Positions 23,463-34,845 of a stretch of 64,000 nt of DNA are shown here, one piece after another (the first letter of the stretch is position 1; each line of letters begins with the position of its first letter). The notes beneath the pieces were generated by a model. That model was not told the origin of the DNA. It did no database searches and saw nothing but the letters and a program-made list of their open reading frames with translations. The stretch lies in the NCBI GenBank assembly GCA_014898425.1, contig RCSZ01000010.1:1-64000 (forward strand), given 5' to 3'. The position numbers and the translations under genes are program-made. The stretch is from Botryotinia globosa (lineage: Eukaryota > Ascomycota > Leotiomycetes > Helotiales > Sclerotiniaceae).

Positions 23463-26191
23463 ATGCCAGTTGCTAGTACTGACATATCGGTCGTTGGGGC
23501 CTTCAATCCTGTCGAGGGTCATATAATTTCTGTTCCAACACATCATGAGATCGACGAGAAGCTACGTATCTCGGCTGACAATCGAGAAATCTCGAAGGAT
23601 ACGTTAGATATTGACACCAAGGAGCTGTCTGATAAATCTAGAGATGACAATAGTGACGATGTTATCATCGTTACTGGTGCCGATGCCGCTGCTCACTTAC
23701 TGCCGCTAAGAGATGATGGGCAACCAGCGTTGAGTTTCAGAAGTATTTTCTTGGCCACCATTCTATCGGGATTCCAGGCGGTAATGTACCAGATCTACTC
23801 TGTAAGTAGTAACTTGTACTATCCTCAGTATTAACAAAAGCTGATCTTTACATATAGTTCAAACCAACTTCTTTGGGTGTTATTCAAGGTACCTTTATTG
23901 TACTGATTGCCTACTTCTTGGGAAAGACGTGGGCAAAGGTACTTCCTCGCGGTGACAAATTTGAGGCTCGTTGGAGAGAAAGAGGTGGACAAGGCACTAT
24001 ACCTTTATACATCCGAGTCATCTCCTTCTTCAATTATGGACCGTGGAACCTTAAAGAGCATGCTATCTGTGCCATCACTGCCACATCAGCATCCAATGCA
24101 GCAGAGACCATCACAGTCTTTGCCGCTCAGAATCTCTTCTATGGATTACCTCTCAGTGCTACCACGGTCATATTGGCAGTTATATCCATTGGTCTTTTTG
24201 GATATGGACTCTGCGGAATGCTTCGCCCAATTATGGTTTGGCATCCAGAGTCTGTATACTGGAGTACACTACCCACAGTAAAGACTCTTCAAGGACTTCA
24301 CTGGCAAGATTTGAAACATTCCAAGCCCCTCAGATACTTCTGGTATGCATTTGGAAGTATGTTTGCTTACGAATTCCTTCCGGCATATGTCTTCCCTTGG
24401 TTGAATTCTGTTTCAATTCCATGTTTGGCAGCTATGAATGCTACTGGAAGTAAGGCGGCAACACTTACCAATATCTTTGGAGGTGCGACAAACAATGAGG
24501 GCCTGGGACTTCTTACTCTATCATTCGATTGGCAATATGTAAGTCAGAGACTACTCGTGATTTTCATTTGAGGTTGATGTGAAGAAAAACTAATCAATCA
24601 AAATTTAGATCACATCTTTCAACACATCTCTTCCTCTCAAGACCCAAGCTCATAGTTTAACCGGATATATTGTCTGCTTTGCTGCCATGCTTGGCATTTA
24701 CTATACCAATGCTTGGGATTCAAAGTCACAACCATTCATGTCAACACAACTTCGTTCAGAGAATGGCTCAAGATATCCAACTGGACAAGTCTTTAGCAAT
24801 GGTGTTCTCAACGAGACTGCTTTGGAGGAATTCGGTACTCCAAGTCTAACAGGAAGTTTTGCGTATGCTATGTTCATGGCAAATGCTGCAGTAAGTATTT
24901 GCCTCCAGTAGGGTCTTTTTTCTTTTCAGAATGCTAACTGGATCCCTCTAGATCGGTGCTCTTATTACTCACTGTTTTGTTTTCTGGGGTGGGGATGTTA
25001 TCCGAGCATTCAAAAGCGCAAAGGCAGGAACTTACGAAGATCCACATCATGCTCATATGGCTAGAACTTATAAAGAAGCCCCATGGTGGTGGTATGTTGC
25101 TGTCCTCGTTATCAGCTTTGTTCTTGGGCTTGTCGTTGTTATTAAAGAGAACATTACTCTACCAGTTTGGGCGTATGTTGTTGCTTTATTGTTGGGATGT
25201 TTTATCGCTCCTTTGGTACGTACATCCAGGCTGTTTCTCATCCGTATGATATTCTAACTTACTCATAGAGTAATCTTTTATATGCTCGATACGGAAACGG
25301 TATTGCCACAAACAACTTGTCAAAGATGTTGGCGGGTCTGATGCTTCCTGGACGCCCAGTGGGAAATATGTATTTTGCGGCTTGGTCACATAACGTTATT
25401 GCCAATACAGTCAATCTTTCCAATGACCTCAAATTAGGCGAATACCGTAAGTGACCCCAACTTTCTATTCACCAACCACAAACTAACTCGATAATCAGTC
25501 AAAATCCCTCCTCGTGTCATGTTCCTTACTCAAGTATATGGTACTATCCTGGGTGGTTTCGTCAATTATGTCGTGATGATATCCATTGTAAATGGTAATC
25601 GAGAACTTCTCTCCACAGGAAATGGTAACAGTTCATGGAGTGGTGCCACTATTCAAGCTTTTAACACCAATGCGGCTTCTTGGGCATTGGCAAAACAACT
25701 CTATAGATCGGGAGCGAAATACTCCATTGTTCCATTGGGCTTGGTAGTTGGTGCTGGAATTGTTCTTGCTCATCGTGTCGTCGTATTTGTAAGTGCTCCC
25801 TTTTTTCTTCCCATCCTCCGGAGATCACTTACTAATCGGAACTTCAATATAGTTCATTCCCAAGATCCGTGGATTTGCCCTAACGGAAATCAACATGCCT
25901 CAATTCATTCAATACGCTGGATATATTCCCTATAACCAATCTCAAACCTGCGTAATTCTCAGCCAAGTGCTAGCAGGTTTCTTCACCCAATTCTATCTGC
26001 GTAATTATCGACCAAATATCTTCAAAAACTATTCGTATTTGATTACTGGAGCTTGGGATGGCGCAAGTTATACTGTGCTTTTCATTCTGAGTTTTGCAGT
26101 TTTCGGAGCCGGTGGATTTGCGGCACCATTCCCATCGTGGTGGGGAAATAATATTAATGGTAATTATGATCACTGTCCTATTGCGGAGTAG
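23463..26191 (+). CDS. second OPT-family oligopeptide transporter, 790 aa
   Basis: Second, diverged member of the oligopeptide transporter superfamily. Seven exons: 23463-23801, 23858-24538, 24609-24890, 24952-25215, 25269-25446, 25499-25788, 25853-26191, with short GT..AG introns, summing to 2373 bases. The start is the ATG at 23463 (MPVASTD). A 90-residue acidic tail precedes the membrane domain. The position equivalent to NPG reads NYGPWNLKEH (near residue 172), while KIPPR is intact (about residues 583-587, followed by TQVYGTILGGFVNY). The C-terminus keeps PSWWGNNINGNYDHC. Sequence differs strongly from the neighbour at 18338, and no intron position is obviously shared, so this is not a recent duplicate. 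Substrate unknown: peptides or metal chelates are both possible in this superfamily. Confidence 0.94.
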
Positions 26192-27045
26192 ATAGGGTCG
26201 AATTTTGAGAGATGATAAGAAGGATTGTGGGCGTTGACTTCTGGAAGACTTCGTCCAATGATATGGGTGGCTCTTGGGTGATCTTCCTCGTCCCGCACGC
26301 GTGGATTTTGATAGATGTCGAATGGGTAGCAGGAGATAGAAGTTTTTTTTAATACAACCATGATGAGGATATTCTATATTTTTTGGTTACTTCTTTTTCA
26401 TTTGTTCTTTTTGTGAGTTACGATACAAGTGAAGTGATATCTACAAGTTTCATGTTTTATATCTTGGCGAAAATACCTGGATGCCCAGGGGTACATAATG
26501 CCGATGTTCGGATATATCGGGTGATAAAGGGTCTAGATACGAGCCATGAAACTAGCTAAAACAACCGAAAATGACCTCAGAGCTCCAGCAGGGCTAAAGA
26601 GATGGATTCTCCTACAGGATGGAAGGACTGGGACACCTAAAATGTACTTCTCGACATTTAATTAGGATTGAGACAATCTTTATTCTAATATCAAGTGCGA
26701 CTGATAGAATCAGTTTGTAATCACTCGTATAATACGTAAATTTACAATAGATTTAATCATTCCCAGCCCATCTCCACCTTATTAGTGTAAAATGATATTA
26801 GTGAGTGGTTGGTGGCACCGCCTTTCTCATTCACATTCCCATAATTTGCGGGGTAGACAAATGCGGGGACGGGCACCTTCCGTGGTTAACTCGGATTTAT
26901 CACCTAGTAGATATAATGTTACGTGTACAATGTATCATCTTATTAGAATGTGATAGTTAATTCTTTTTATCCTTTTCTATTTTCTATATTCACGGATCAA
27001 TTGAATTGTGGTAATATCTGTGCTAATCAACAATACGCACACAAA
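26192..27045. other. intergenic, promoter side of the acyl-CoA ligase
   Basis: No coding signal beyond shadows. It lies between two same-direction genes, so holds the 3' end of the OPT gene and the promoter of the ligase gene. Confidence 0.4.
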
Positions 27046-29187
27046 ATGCCAATTTCCTCTCGCTGGCATCTCTCCATCCCTCCCATCTCCCTTCCATCCT
27101 ATCTTTTCACTTCCTCCACTCATCTGCTCCCAGATAAACCGGCATTTATTGATGCTGCGAATCCTTCTAATTTACTCACTCATTCAGATTTTCGACTCTA
27201 TTCCCAACGTCTAGCAGCTGGATTAGTCAAAAATGGATTACAGCCAGGTGATCGAGTATTACTCTTTTCAAGTAATAATCTGTTCTTTCCAGTAATTATC
27301 ATGGGGATCATTATAGCAGGAGGAATCTTTACAGGTGCAAATCCGGGTTTTGTGGAAAGGGAACTGGCTTATCAACTAAGTGATTGTGAGGCGAAGTTCC
27401 TACTTTGCGGCGAGGAGAGTTTGGAAGTTGGAATCAAGGCAGCGGGGAAAGCGGGCTTGGGCAGGGAGAATATATTTGTATTTGGTGATGTCGGTAAGGA
27501 GAGTTATGAGGGAAAATATGGAATGAAAGGAATAAATAGTTGGTGGGAACTTTTAGAGAGCGATGAGGTAGGGAGAAAATTCCAATGGAAAGAGGATTTT
27601 GATCCCAAGGAAACGGTTTGTTGTTTAAATTATAGTTCAGGGACAACTGGTGTACCCAAGGGGGTGATGATTACGCATTATAGTAAGCTCTCACATCTTT
27701 CAAATATCCATTTTTCCAAGAAACTACCGGCGAGGTTTGATTGGGGATTGACAACAATATTATCTAGATTATGTTGCAAACTCGATGCAATATCGACATT
27801 TACATGAACTTCATCCTGAAACGCCAGAAAGAAATAAGAAAGCGTAAGCTTCCAAGTCAAAAGCAATGATTATCTGCTGACGTTCTGCTGACGTTCTCTA
27901 AAAATAGAAAATGGTTATGTTTCCTTCCTTTGTACCATGCAATGGGTCAAACAATCTTTGGAGCTGTGGCGCCTAAACGAGGCATTCCGGTTTACATCAT
28001 GAAGAAATTTGATTTCAGGAATATGTTGGAAGCAGTACAAAAGTATAAAATTACTTCACTGTATATGGTGCCTCCAATCGTTGTTGTTAGTATTCATCTT
28101 CTAGTCACATGGAATGAGGGGCACGAAACGTTAACAAAAATATGTGTAGATGCTCGTCAAATCACCGCTCACAAAACAATACGACCTTAGTAGCGTGATT
28201 GATGTGATATCTGGTGCTGCACCACTCAGTGGTGAAGTGATAGATGCAGCAGAGAAGCTGTGGCCAAACGGGGATGTCAAACTTACTGTAATTTCTTCCC
28301 CAAATTTGCTTCTCTCAATCATTCAACGAAAACTAATTTTCAATCAAACAGCAAGGATGGGGAATGACTGAAGCAACTTGCTCTCTTCTAGGTTGCGATA
28401 CTCGACATGACCCTATACCAAACTCAGTAGGTGAACTTAACGCCAATTGTCATGCAAAGATTGTGGATCCGGAGACATTAGAGGAACTTGAACAGGGTGA
28501 ACGTGGTGAAATTTGGGTTCAAGCACCTAAGTAAGTTAATTTCCACGCCCTGAACTGGCACCTACCTGTTCTTGGATTGATGTTTCACATCACTCATGAT
28601 GCATCACATAAATTATCTAACAAATCAAAGTATAATGAAAGGCTATTGGAAGAAACCTTCCGCTACCAAAGAAATTCTCATTGACTCTCCATCCGGCGCG
28701 TGGCTTCGTACTGGAGATATTGCTTACGTGGATTCCCAAAACCATTTCTTCATCGTTGATCGAATGAAAGAACTTATTAAGGTGAAGGGTAATCAAGTAG
28801 CTCCTGCGGAATTGGAAGCACTATTACTAGAACATCCAGAGATTGCGGATGCAGCCGTGATTGGAGTAATGATCGAAGAGGGTGAAGTACCAAGGGCTTA
28901 TATCGTGAGGAGTGGCGGGAGTGGAAAGAAACTAAATGCGGAAGAAGTAATGGAATGGGTGGAAAAGAGGACTAGTAGGTTCAAGTGGTTGAAGGGCGGC
29001 GTGGAGTTCGTAGAGACGATTCCTAAGAATCCAGTGAGTTCTAATCCCCACTCTCGGACGATCGTCCAAAGGGATCTCATAAACTACACAAACTAACGAC
29101 AATCAGAGCGGGAAAATCCTGAGGAAATTATTGAGAGAGAAAGCGAAGGAGGAGATCAGTAAGGATAACGTTAAAGCTCGACTTTGA
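27046..29187 (+). CDS. AMP-dependent acyl-CoA ligase (4-coumarate-CoA ligase-like), 563 aa
   Basis: Adenylate-forming enzyme that activates a carboxylic acid with ATP and couples it to CoA. Seven exons: 27046-27682, 27768-27843, 27908-28085, 28150-28287, 28352-28530, 28631-29033, 29107-29187 (1692 bases). Motifs are in order: P-loop-like YSSGTTGVPKGV (near 196-207), GWGMTEATC (near 345), LRTGDIAYVD (near 428) and the C-terminal catalytic lysine in SGKILRK (Lys540). The third intron has the less common donor GTTAGT. The last three residues are ARL, fitting the PTS1 peroxisomal import consensus. The 4CL-like family includes aromatic and medium- or long-chain acid ligases; the substrate cannot be told. 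Flanked by transporter genes in the same direction. Confidence 0.93.
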
Positions 29188-30268
29188 GGCTCAGTATCAT
29201 CGGAACACGATTTCAGCAAGTTGAAAAATGTAATCTTAAATATGAGCCAGTAGAATAAGTGATAATTGAAGGCTAGTTCATATATTCCTGCGTGTACTTC
29301 GAAAAGCACTTTCAAATAATCCACTGGAGATATGGGAATTGCTCAAGCCTTTGCTTTCTCAAGCCATCGTCTCAGAGCCGAATAATTGAAATACTTTTCT
29401 TATGAACCAGACTACAATATCTGAACAGCTTTCACATACCCAGCCAGAATCGCTTGAGTCACAGGTCACAAACGTTACGACGATCATGCTATGACCAAGT
29501 CTGATCATACAAGCGTCTGAGAAACTCGCAAACATGGCAGATATCATTCAGTAGTCATGGTTTCATGTGAATAGTTGTTACAAATATATATCTTCATGAT
29601 TGCCCTATTGATGAATGGATTAAGTCATCCCACTTATTGTTTCAAGTAACGGGAAAGTCTCGGGTAACCCCTCTTCCCCGTGGGGTACAACCCAACCCCC
29701 ACGTTTTCAGCTTACACGTAACGTAGTATGACGTGAAAGAGACTCCACTCCTCCCTCATTCGTCCATTTCTTTCCACCAAACGAAAATTTCCCCGGAAGT
29801 ATATCACACGGACAAGACTATTCAGGAAATCCGCTCCAAATCCTTAGTCGAATCATATTCCGGAGTTTTTCCATCATAGTCTTATCTTACGAATGCTTCT
29901 CTACTGCAATACCCCGCGAACAGTGGACGTATACGCTCTAATCAGTGATTAGCGGGTTGGATATGTTACGCCCCAGATCTTCGCGGTACGAGTAATGACG
30001 TGGGGGTGGATTGAAAAGCGGGATTGGGTGACGGCAATGACTGGTTACATTGCATGATGAAAAAAAATCGATCCACTTGCTGTTAATACAAGTAGATGTG
30101 GAAGAATGAAGTAGGATTTATGTTTCCCCTCGTCGTTTGATTGCTTCTGATCTCTGTGTCTCTCTCAATTCGCAATTGTGTTTTGTGTTTCTCTCTACTC
30201 CAGAAAGACATTTAGGACGAATTGTTTTTGGGAATATCTCATGAGAATCAGAAACAATAGCAGCCACG
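29188..30268. other. intergenic, promoter region of the MFS gene
   Basis: About 1.1 kb without coding signal. It contains several matches to the fungal carbon-repressor CreA site (listed separately). Confidence 0.45.
29680..29702. promoter_or_regulatory. paired CreA-like sites in inverted orientation
   Basis: GTGGGG (29680-29685) and its reverse complement CCCCAC (29697-29702) fit the SYGGRG consensus of the fungal carbon catabolite repressor CreA. More matches occur near 29974 (CCCCAG) and 30000-30005 (GTGGGG), all upstream of a sugar transporter. The motif is short and common, so this is only suggestive. Confidence 0.3.
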
Positions 30269-32007
30269 ATGTCCGCATCTCATACTCATGGATCATCAAG
30301 CGTCAATTCTCACAGTATCATTGAAACGTCAAATTTACCAAAACTCTCCCGCTATCGTCAATTCATCGATGATCTATCCATAAACCGCAATGCATATTTT
30401 CTCACAGTAGTCGCCTCATTTGGCGGCATGTTTTTCGGTTGGGATACAGGACTTATCGGTGGAATACTTACAATGTCCTCGTTCAAGGATTCCTTCGGAC
30501 TGAACGATGGGTCCTCAAATTACGCCAATGTTTCGGGAAATATCGTTTCTGTCCTACAAGGTGGATGTTTCTTTGGTGCTATGTCAAGTTTTTATATTAG
30601 TGATGTTTTTGGGAGAAAAAAAGCATTGTTTGTAGCCGATTTCATTTTTTTGGTTGGTTCAATCATTCAAACTACCAGTGGGATTGGAACGACAAGTTTA
30701 GGACAACTTTATGCTGGAAGATTCATTGGAGGATTTGGCGTTGGATTGGTGAGTGCGGTTGTACCGACTTATATTGGAGAGAATGCTAGTAAAGAAATTA
30801 GAGGGAGATGCGTGGGGTGTATGCAATTATTCAATGTGTATGTATCTCAACCTGGTCATTTGGAGAGATTATACTAAGATATCATAGAACTGGTATCATG
30901 CTCGCTTACTTTATAAATTTTGGCATGAACAAAAACGTAGCCGGCAATAATCCACTTAAATGGCGGATTCCTTTCGCTTTACAAATGCTTCCCGGTATCT
31001 TACTCGGTCTCGGTCTCTTCTTCCAGAATGAAAGTCCTCGATGGCTCGTCGAAAAAGACCAACATGAAAAGGCTCTTCATGCACTTTCTCGCGTCCGTAG
31101 TCGTTCTCCTACCGACCCATTGATTCAACGTGAATTCAATGAAATCATCGCAGACTTTCACGGAAAAGAGAAATTAACTCTCCTTCGACAAATGAAACTT
31201 ACGATTTCCAATAAATCTTCGTTCTATGCTGTCTCTTTAAGTGCAATCCTCATGTTTTGGCAACAATGGACCGGAACAAACAGTATCAATTATTATTCTC
31301 CACAAATTTTCGAAACGGTTGGTTTGAAAGGTACATCTGCGGGACTTTTTGCAACTGGAATCTACGGCGTCGTAAAAGTTTGCATTACTGCACTAGGACT
31401 CATGTTTGCGACAGAGCAAGTAGGACGAAAATGGTGTTTGATTGTCGGAGGATTAGGACAAGCATTTGCTATGTTCTATATTGGTATAAACCAAGCTGTT
31501 AATCCTCCAGTTGACGGAGCACCCTTGAACGGAAACTCCATCTTCGCAATCATCTGCGTCTATCTCTTTGTGGTATTTTATTCCTTTGGCTGGGGACCCA
31601 TTCCATTTGTTCTCAGTTCTGAATGTTCTCCCAACCATCTACGAAGTTTTAGTATGGCACTTGCTATTGCAGTTCAATGGTTATTCAACTTTGTCATCTC
31701 GAAGATTACGCCATTCATGCTAAGCGGAATTACGTATGGAACGTTTTTGCTTTTTGGCGGCTGTTGTATATTGATGACGATTTATGCGGTTATATGTGTC
31801 CCGGAGACGAAGAATGTCCCACTGGAGAGAATACATACGCTATTCGAAGGAGAGATTATAAGAGGGGCATGCAAAGATACCATACCTCGATTGAGAAGAT
31901 CTAATATGTTGAGGGAGATGAGTAGGGAGGGAGAAGATGATGATTATGGGAAAGGGGACGATAATGGGATGAGCGTACATGTTGAAAGGGTAGATGGAAG
32001 AGTTTAG
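30269..32007 (+). CDS. MFS sugar transporter (hexose-transporter-like), 562 aa
   Basis: Plasma-membrane sugar transporter of the major facilitator superfamily, sugar porter family. Two exons, 30269-30837 and 30888-32007, separated by a 50-base intron (donor GTATGT, acceptor CATAG). Visible signatures: GWDTGLIGG in the first helix, FGRKKAL in loop 2-3, NESPRWLVEK after helix 6 (near residue 237; usually PESPRWL), QQWTGTNSINYYSP in helix 7, and VPETKNVPLER after helix 12. The family's R-x-G-R-R loop and final PETK motif fix the assignment. Length and two-half layout are normal. The C-terminal tail is acidic. CreA-like sites upstream would fit glucose repression. The ligase and two OPT genes upstream point the same way, so the block may share nutrient control; that is inference. 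Confidence 0.95.
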
Positions 32008-33234
32008 AAAAGGACAAGATGTATTAAATGATGAGAATAAGTTAGAGCTCCTTATGTATCGTCAAATCCAGTTTAAATCTTCGTTATCAGAATCAGTTAC
32101 CTCAAACTCATTCCACCAAGAGTAGAACCAGCATCATTTTCTGACTGAAATTGATCAATTCTCATAGCCGAGCATTAGCTGAAAGATGACTCACATCTAA
32201 TTCTGGTTCTCCTGCATCTACATATGAACCCAACTCCTCAACTAGATACGAATGAGGGAAAGGAACCTTTGGTTCAGTATCTACCTCCATGATAGGATTT
32301 TGAACGAAATACTTCTTGGTGAAGACCAATCGAAGATTTCTAGAATTTCCAGAAACGATGATAGATCAACTGTCAAATAAATCAGCATTTTTCAAATCCA
32401 CTAGTATTTCCACTTGACTCACTATTTGGAATGTGGATTCGACTTCCGGATGGAGACATAAGACACCTTAGCATATTCAACGATAAGCGGAATGTGAACA
32501 TGCACGGGATGAATGAAATAAGTTTCGCACATAGAATACTTTACAGTTAATCTCCTACTGTATATTTGTTCATCAGATGCTTCAGCGGTTCAATTTGAAT
32601 CTAATAACAAGTAAATACTGTACTTCCACCATTCCAAGTCAGGTTGGATACCTAGGTATTGAAATACCTATGTTTTGAGAAGTATGTTTTGGCACGGGGC
32701 CTACTTCATCTATATACAGGATAAGTGTTTCGTTTCTATTAGTGGATATATACCGAGGAGATGGTTTGTAGGTGGGGATAACTCAGGGGTGATTTGTGGC
32801 ACGTGCCAATGAGAAGTAAAACATTTTTATGAGTTGATGAGCCTGACGTTTCCATTATGTTGGTTTTGTATGCATGGAGTGAGGTTGTTATCGATATTGC
32901 AGAAATGGGATTGATAACCATTTGAGAAAGATGCAATTCTATGGATCGAAAATTTCCATGCTCTGATTTTAGGTTAGTCTAGAAACTCGAGGGGGTTGCA
33001 TGCGTGCGGACAGACATGTTTGTAGCATCACGATCCATTCATGGTATTTCCAAGCATATTCTTACGATTGACGTCAAGTAAATACGTTGCGTGCGTCATT
33101 CATTACATAATACTACTTTTCTATGAAAATCCATGTAATCTCTTCGCAAAACGCCTCGCATAAAAGCATCGCAAAATGGTCACGAGATGTGCAACCGCAG
33201 GGCACCCTTACGCTCAAATAACACCAAAACCGCT
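32008..33234. other. intergenic with one coding-like remnant
   Basis: Apart from the minus-strand fragment at 32090-32532 nothing is recognisable; the part after 32530 appears empty. Confidence 0.4.
32090..32532 (-). pseudogene. fragment of an unknown gene
   Basis: Three coding-like pieces read leftward. An ATG near 32532 opens a stretch containing FIHPVHVHIPLIVEYAK. A central piece reads RNLRLVFTKKYFVQNP and continues as EVDTEPKVPFPHSYLVEEL. A GTGAGT donor near 32187 and a CAG acceptor near 32145 lead to a short last exon ending GGMSLR and a stop. The first junction does not resolve cleanly: the best donor with acceptor TTCTAG creates a stop. So this is either a dead gene or one with a junction I misjudged. 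No family recognised. Confidence 0.3.
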
Positions 33235-33887
33235 TTAATAGAATGTTATTCCTGCGTATCTGTTTCCCTAGAAGCCAGAAATGTTAGTTCGTCTTCTTAA
33301 AGCGAAGGGAAATGTTTGTGCAGGTTAGGAGGCTAACGAAGACGCAATCCAGAAGCAATGCCACGGTTGAAATATAATTTACTTACCAGAGTTCTTTCGC
33401 AAGTATCAAATGATTGCCATCCAATCATTCGACCATCCGGCGCTTTCGAGGTTATAGTTGGAAGTACAAACCCGCCATTGTACCATACGGAGGAAGGGTA
33501 GTTACTCAAAGCATCATTGGTTATTTGTACTGAGATGTTGTGTAGTAAAGGCGTTTGTCGAGTATCAATTTTGGTGTCAATGTTGTATCCTAAACTGAGC
33601 TGGACAAGCAACTTTGCATTTGCATCGAGATTTCTATCACAGACGTAAAAGTTGAAACCTTCTTGATCTTGAAGTATCTCGTATACGTAGGTGCACGAGT
33701 TCACAGGCGGTGGTATAGTACCATACCAACAAAGTACATCTTTCGTGGAAAGATCACGAACGGCGATCTCGGCCGACTTGGCATCATCGGTAGATGGATT
33801 GAGTGCGCCAGAGTTGTAAGAATGTGGAACAGAGCTGCTTTTGGAGGTAAAGAGGCAAATGAATAGAATGAACACTTGGGAAAGCAT
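33235..33887 (-). CDS. small secreted protein, about 177 aa
   Basis: Begins with a clear signal peptide (MLSQVFILFICLFTSKSSS) followed by a short mature domain with few cysteines (LCWYGT, NSCTYVYEI, FYVCDRNL, FDTCERTL), a profile typical of fungal secreted effectors or surface proteins. I prefer two exons: 33887-33387 and 33267-33235. A GTAAGT donor follows CERTL, a CTAAC branch-like site and a CTAG acceptor at 33268 follow, and the second exon adds only GNRYAGITFY before the stop. Reading through the donor instead gives a 184-aa form ending at 33333. No known domain. The protein at 39464-39949 shares a loose pattern and may be a distant relative. Confidence 0.65.
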
Positions 33888-34490
33888 TGTAATACTAGTT
33901 GGTAGTAGAAGAGCAATGTGGAATTCGACTTGTGGCCTGTGAAATATTTCGTCGTGAGCGGATTCTATACGAGATCAGTATTGTGGTGTGGATATTCTTG
34001 AAGTATATTAATACGGGAAGGAAGTGCGGGAATTCTCGAAGTATAAGAACTTAGTAAAAAATATCAGCAGTCGAGTCATTACAGTCATATGAGGCATGCT
34101 AATACTACTCACTGGTGACTCATATCAAAAAGTCACCTCATTGTGAAAATTCACCACAAGTAGGACGAAATATCAGAAACAATTTACAGGACAGTGCACT
34201 GCGGCGTGTGTTGATTGAAATAAACAGCTTCTGGAGCAAACAATAGCATAGATCTGGACACTAAGAATGCACCGCTTAAGCTAAACCGACACTGAACCTC
34301 TCATCACTAAAATATACCAAGATACAAAAAACGTATCATCCTCCACGAGGCTGAATTACTTCACAAGGTCCAGTTAACAGCCGCCATCTATATGGCACAG
34401 GATTCCAAATCCAGCTTCGACATTTATCGAGTCTGCACTTAGGATTGAGAGGAAAATGATGCGGGTTGTCAAGCATAGCATCAATTAGAC
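33888..34490. other. intergenic, nothing recognised
   Basis: Upstream region of the leftward secreted-protein gene. No coding or repeat signal. Confidence 0.4.
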
Positions 34491-34721
34491 TTAGGAAAGA
34501 TCCTCATCTTCAGCGCGCTCGTATACCTGAGAGAGATCCTCGTCTCCCGCTCTCTTGTACACCTGCGATAAATCTTCATATTAAGCTCTGCAATAGACTT
34601 GGGAAACAACCTTGTAAGTGCTTAGCTCAGCGCGTGGGTAAATCTGGAAAAGGTCCTAATCCTCGGCTCTTTTGTAGACCTGAGAAAGATTCTCGCCACT
34701 GTTTAGATGTCGCTGGTAAAC
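34491..34721 (-). repeat. in-frame peptide repeat, 6 units, consensus VYKRAEDEDLSQ
   Basis: On the minus strand from 34721 down to a TAA at 34491-34493, six consecutive units of 42, 36, 45, 36, 36 and 33 bases stay in one frame. They read VYQR.., VYKRAED-stop-DLFQ, IYPRAEL.., VYCRA-stop-YEDLSQ, VYKRAGDEDLSQ and VYERAEDEDLS. Changes between units fall mostly at third codon positions (Val GTG/GTA/GTC, Arg AGA/CGC, Ala GCG/GCT/GCC, Leu CTC/CTT/TTA), which suggests a former coding repeat on this strand. Tyr followed by a basic pair resembles Kex2 processing sites of repeat peptide precursors. Two internal stops and no start or signal peptide upstream mark it as a relic, or as exons of a gene I cannot assemble. 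The opposite strand is open by chance in one frame. Confidence 0.6.
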
Positions 34722-34845
34722 CCAACGATTAAGTATTGTCGATGGAAGCAGCCTGCGTGTCGATTCCTCGAGTCAGCCACTTCAATATTCTGGCTAAAAA
34801 GAGCCGGTGACCTGGTTCCTTGCCTTTCCAATATCTCAAAATCAT

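Noticed and set aside
34466..34732. 88-codon plus-strand frame across the peptide repeat
   Set aside because: It is open but its translation varies freely between units, whereas the minus-strand frame varies synonymously; treated as a shadow.
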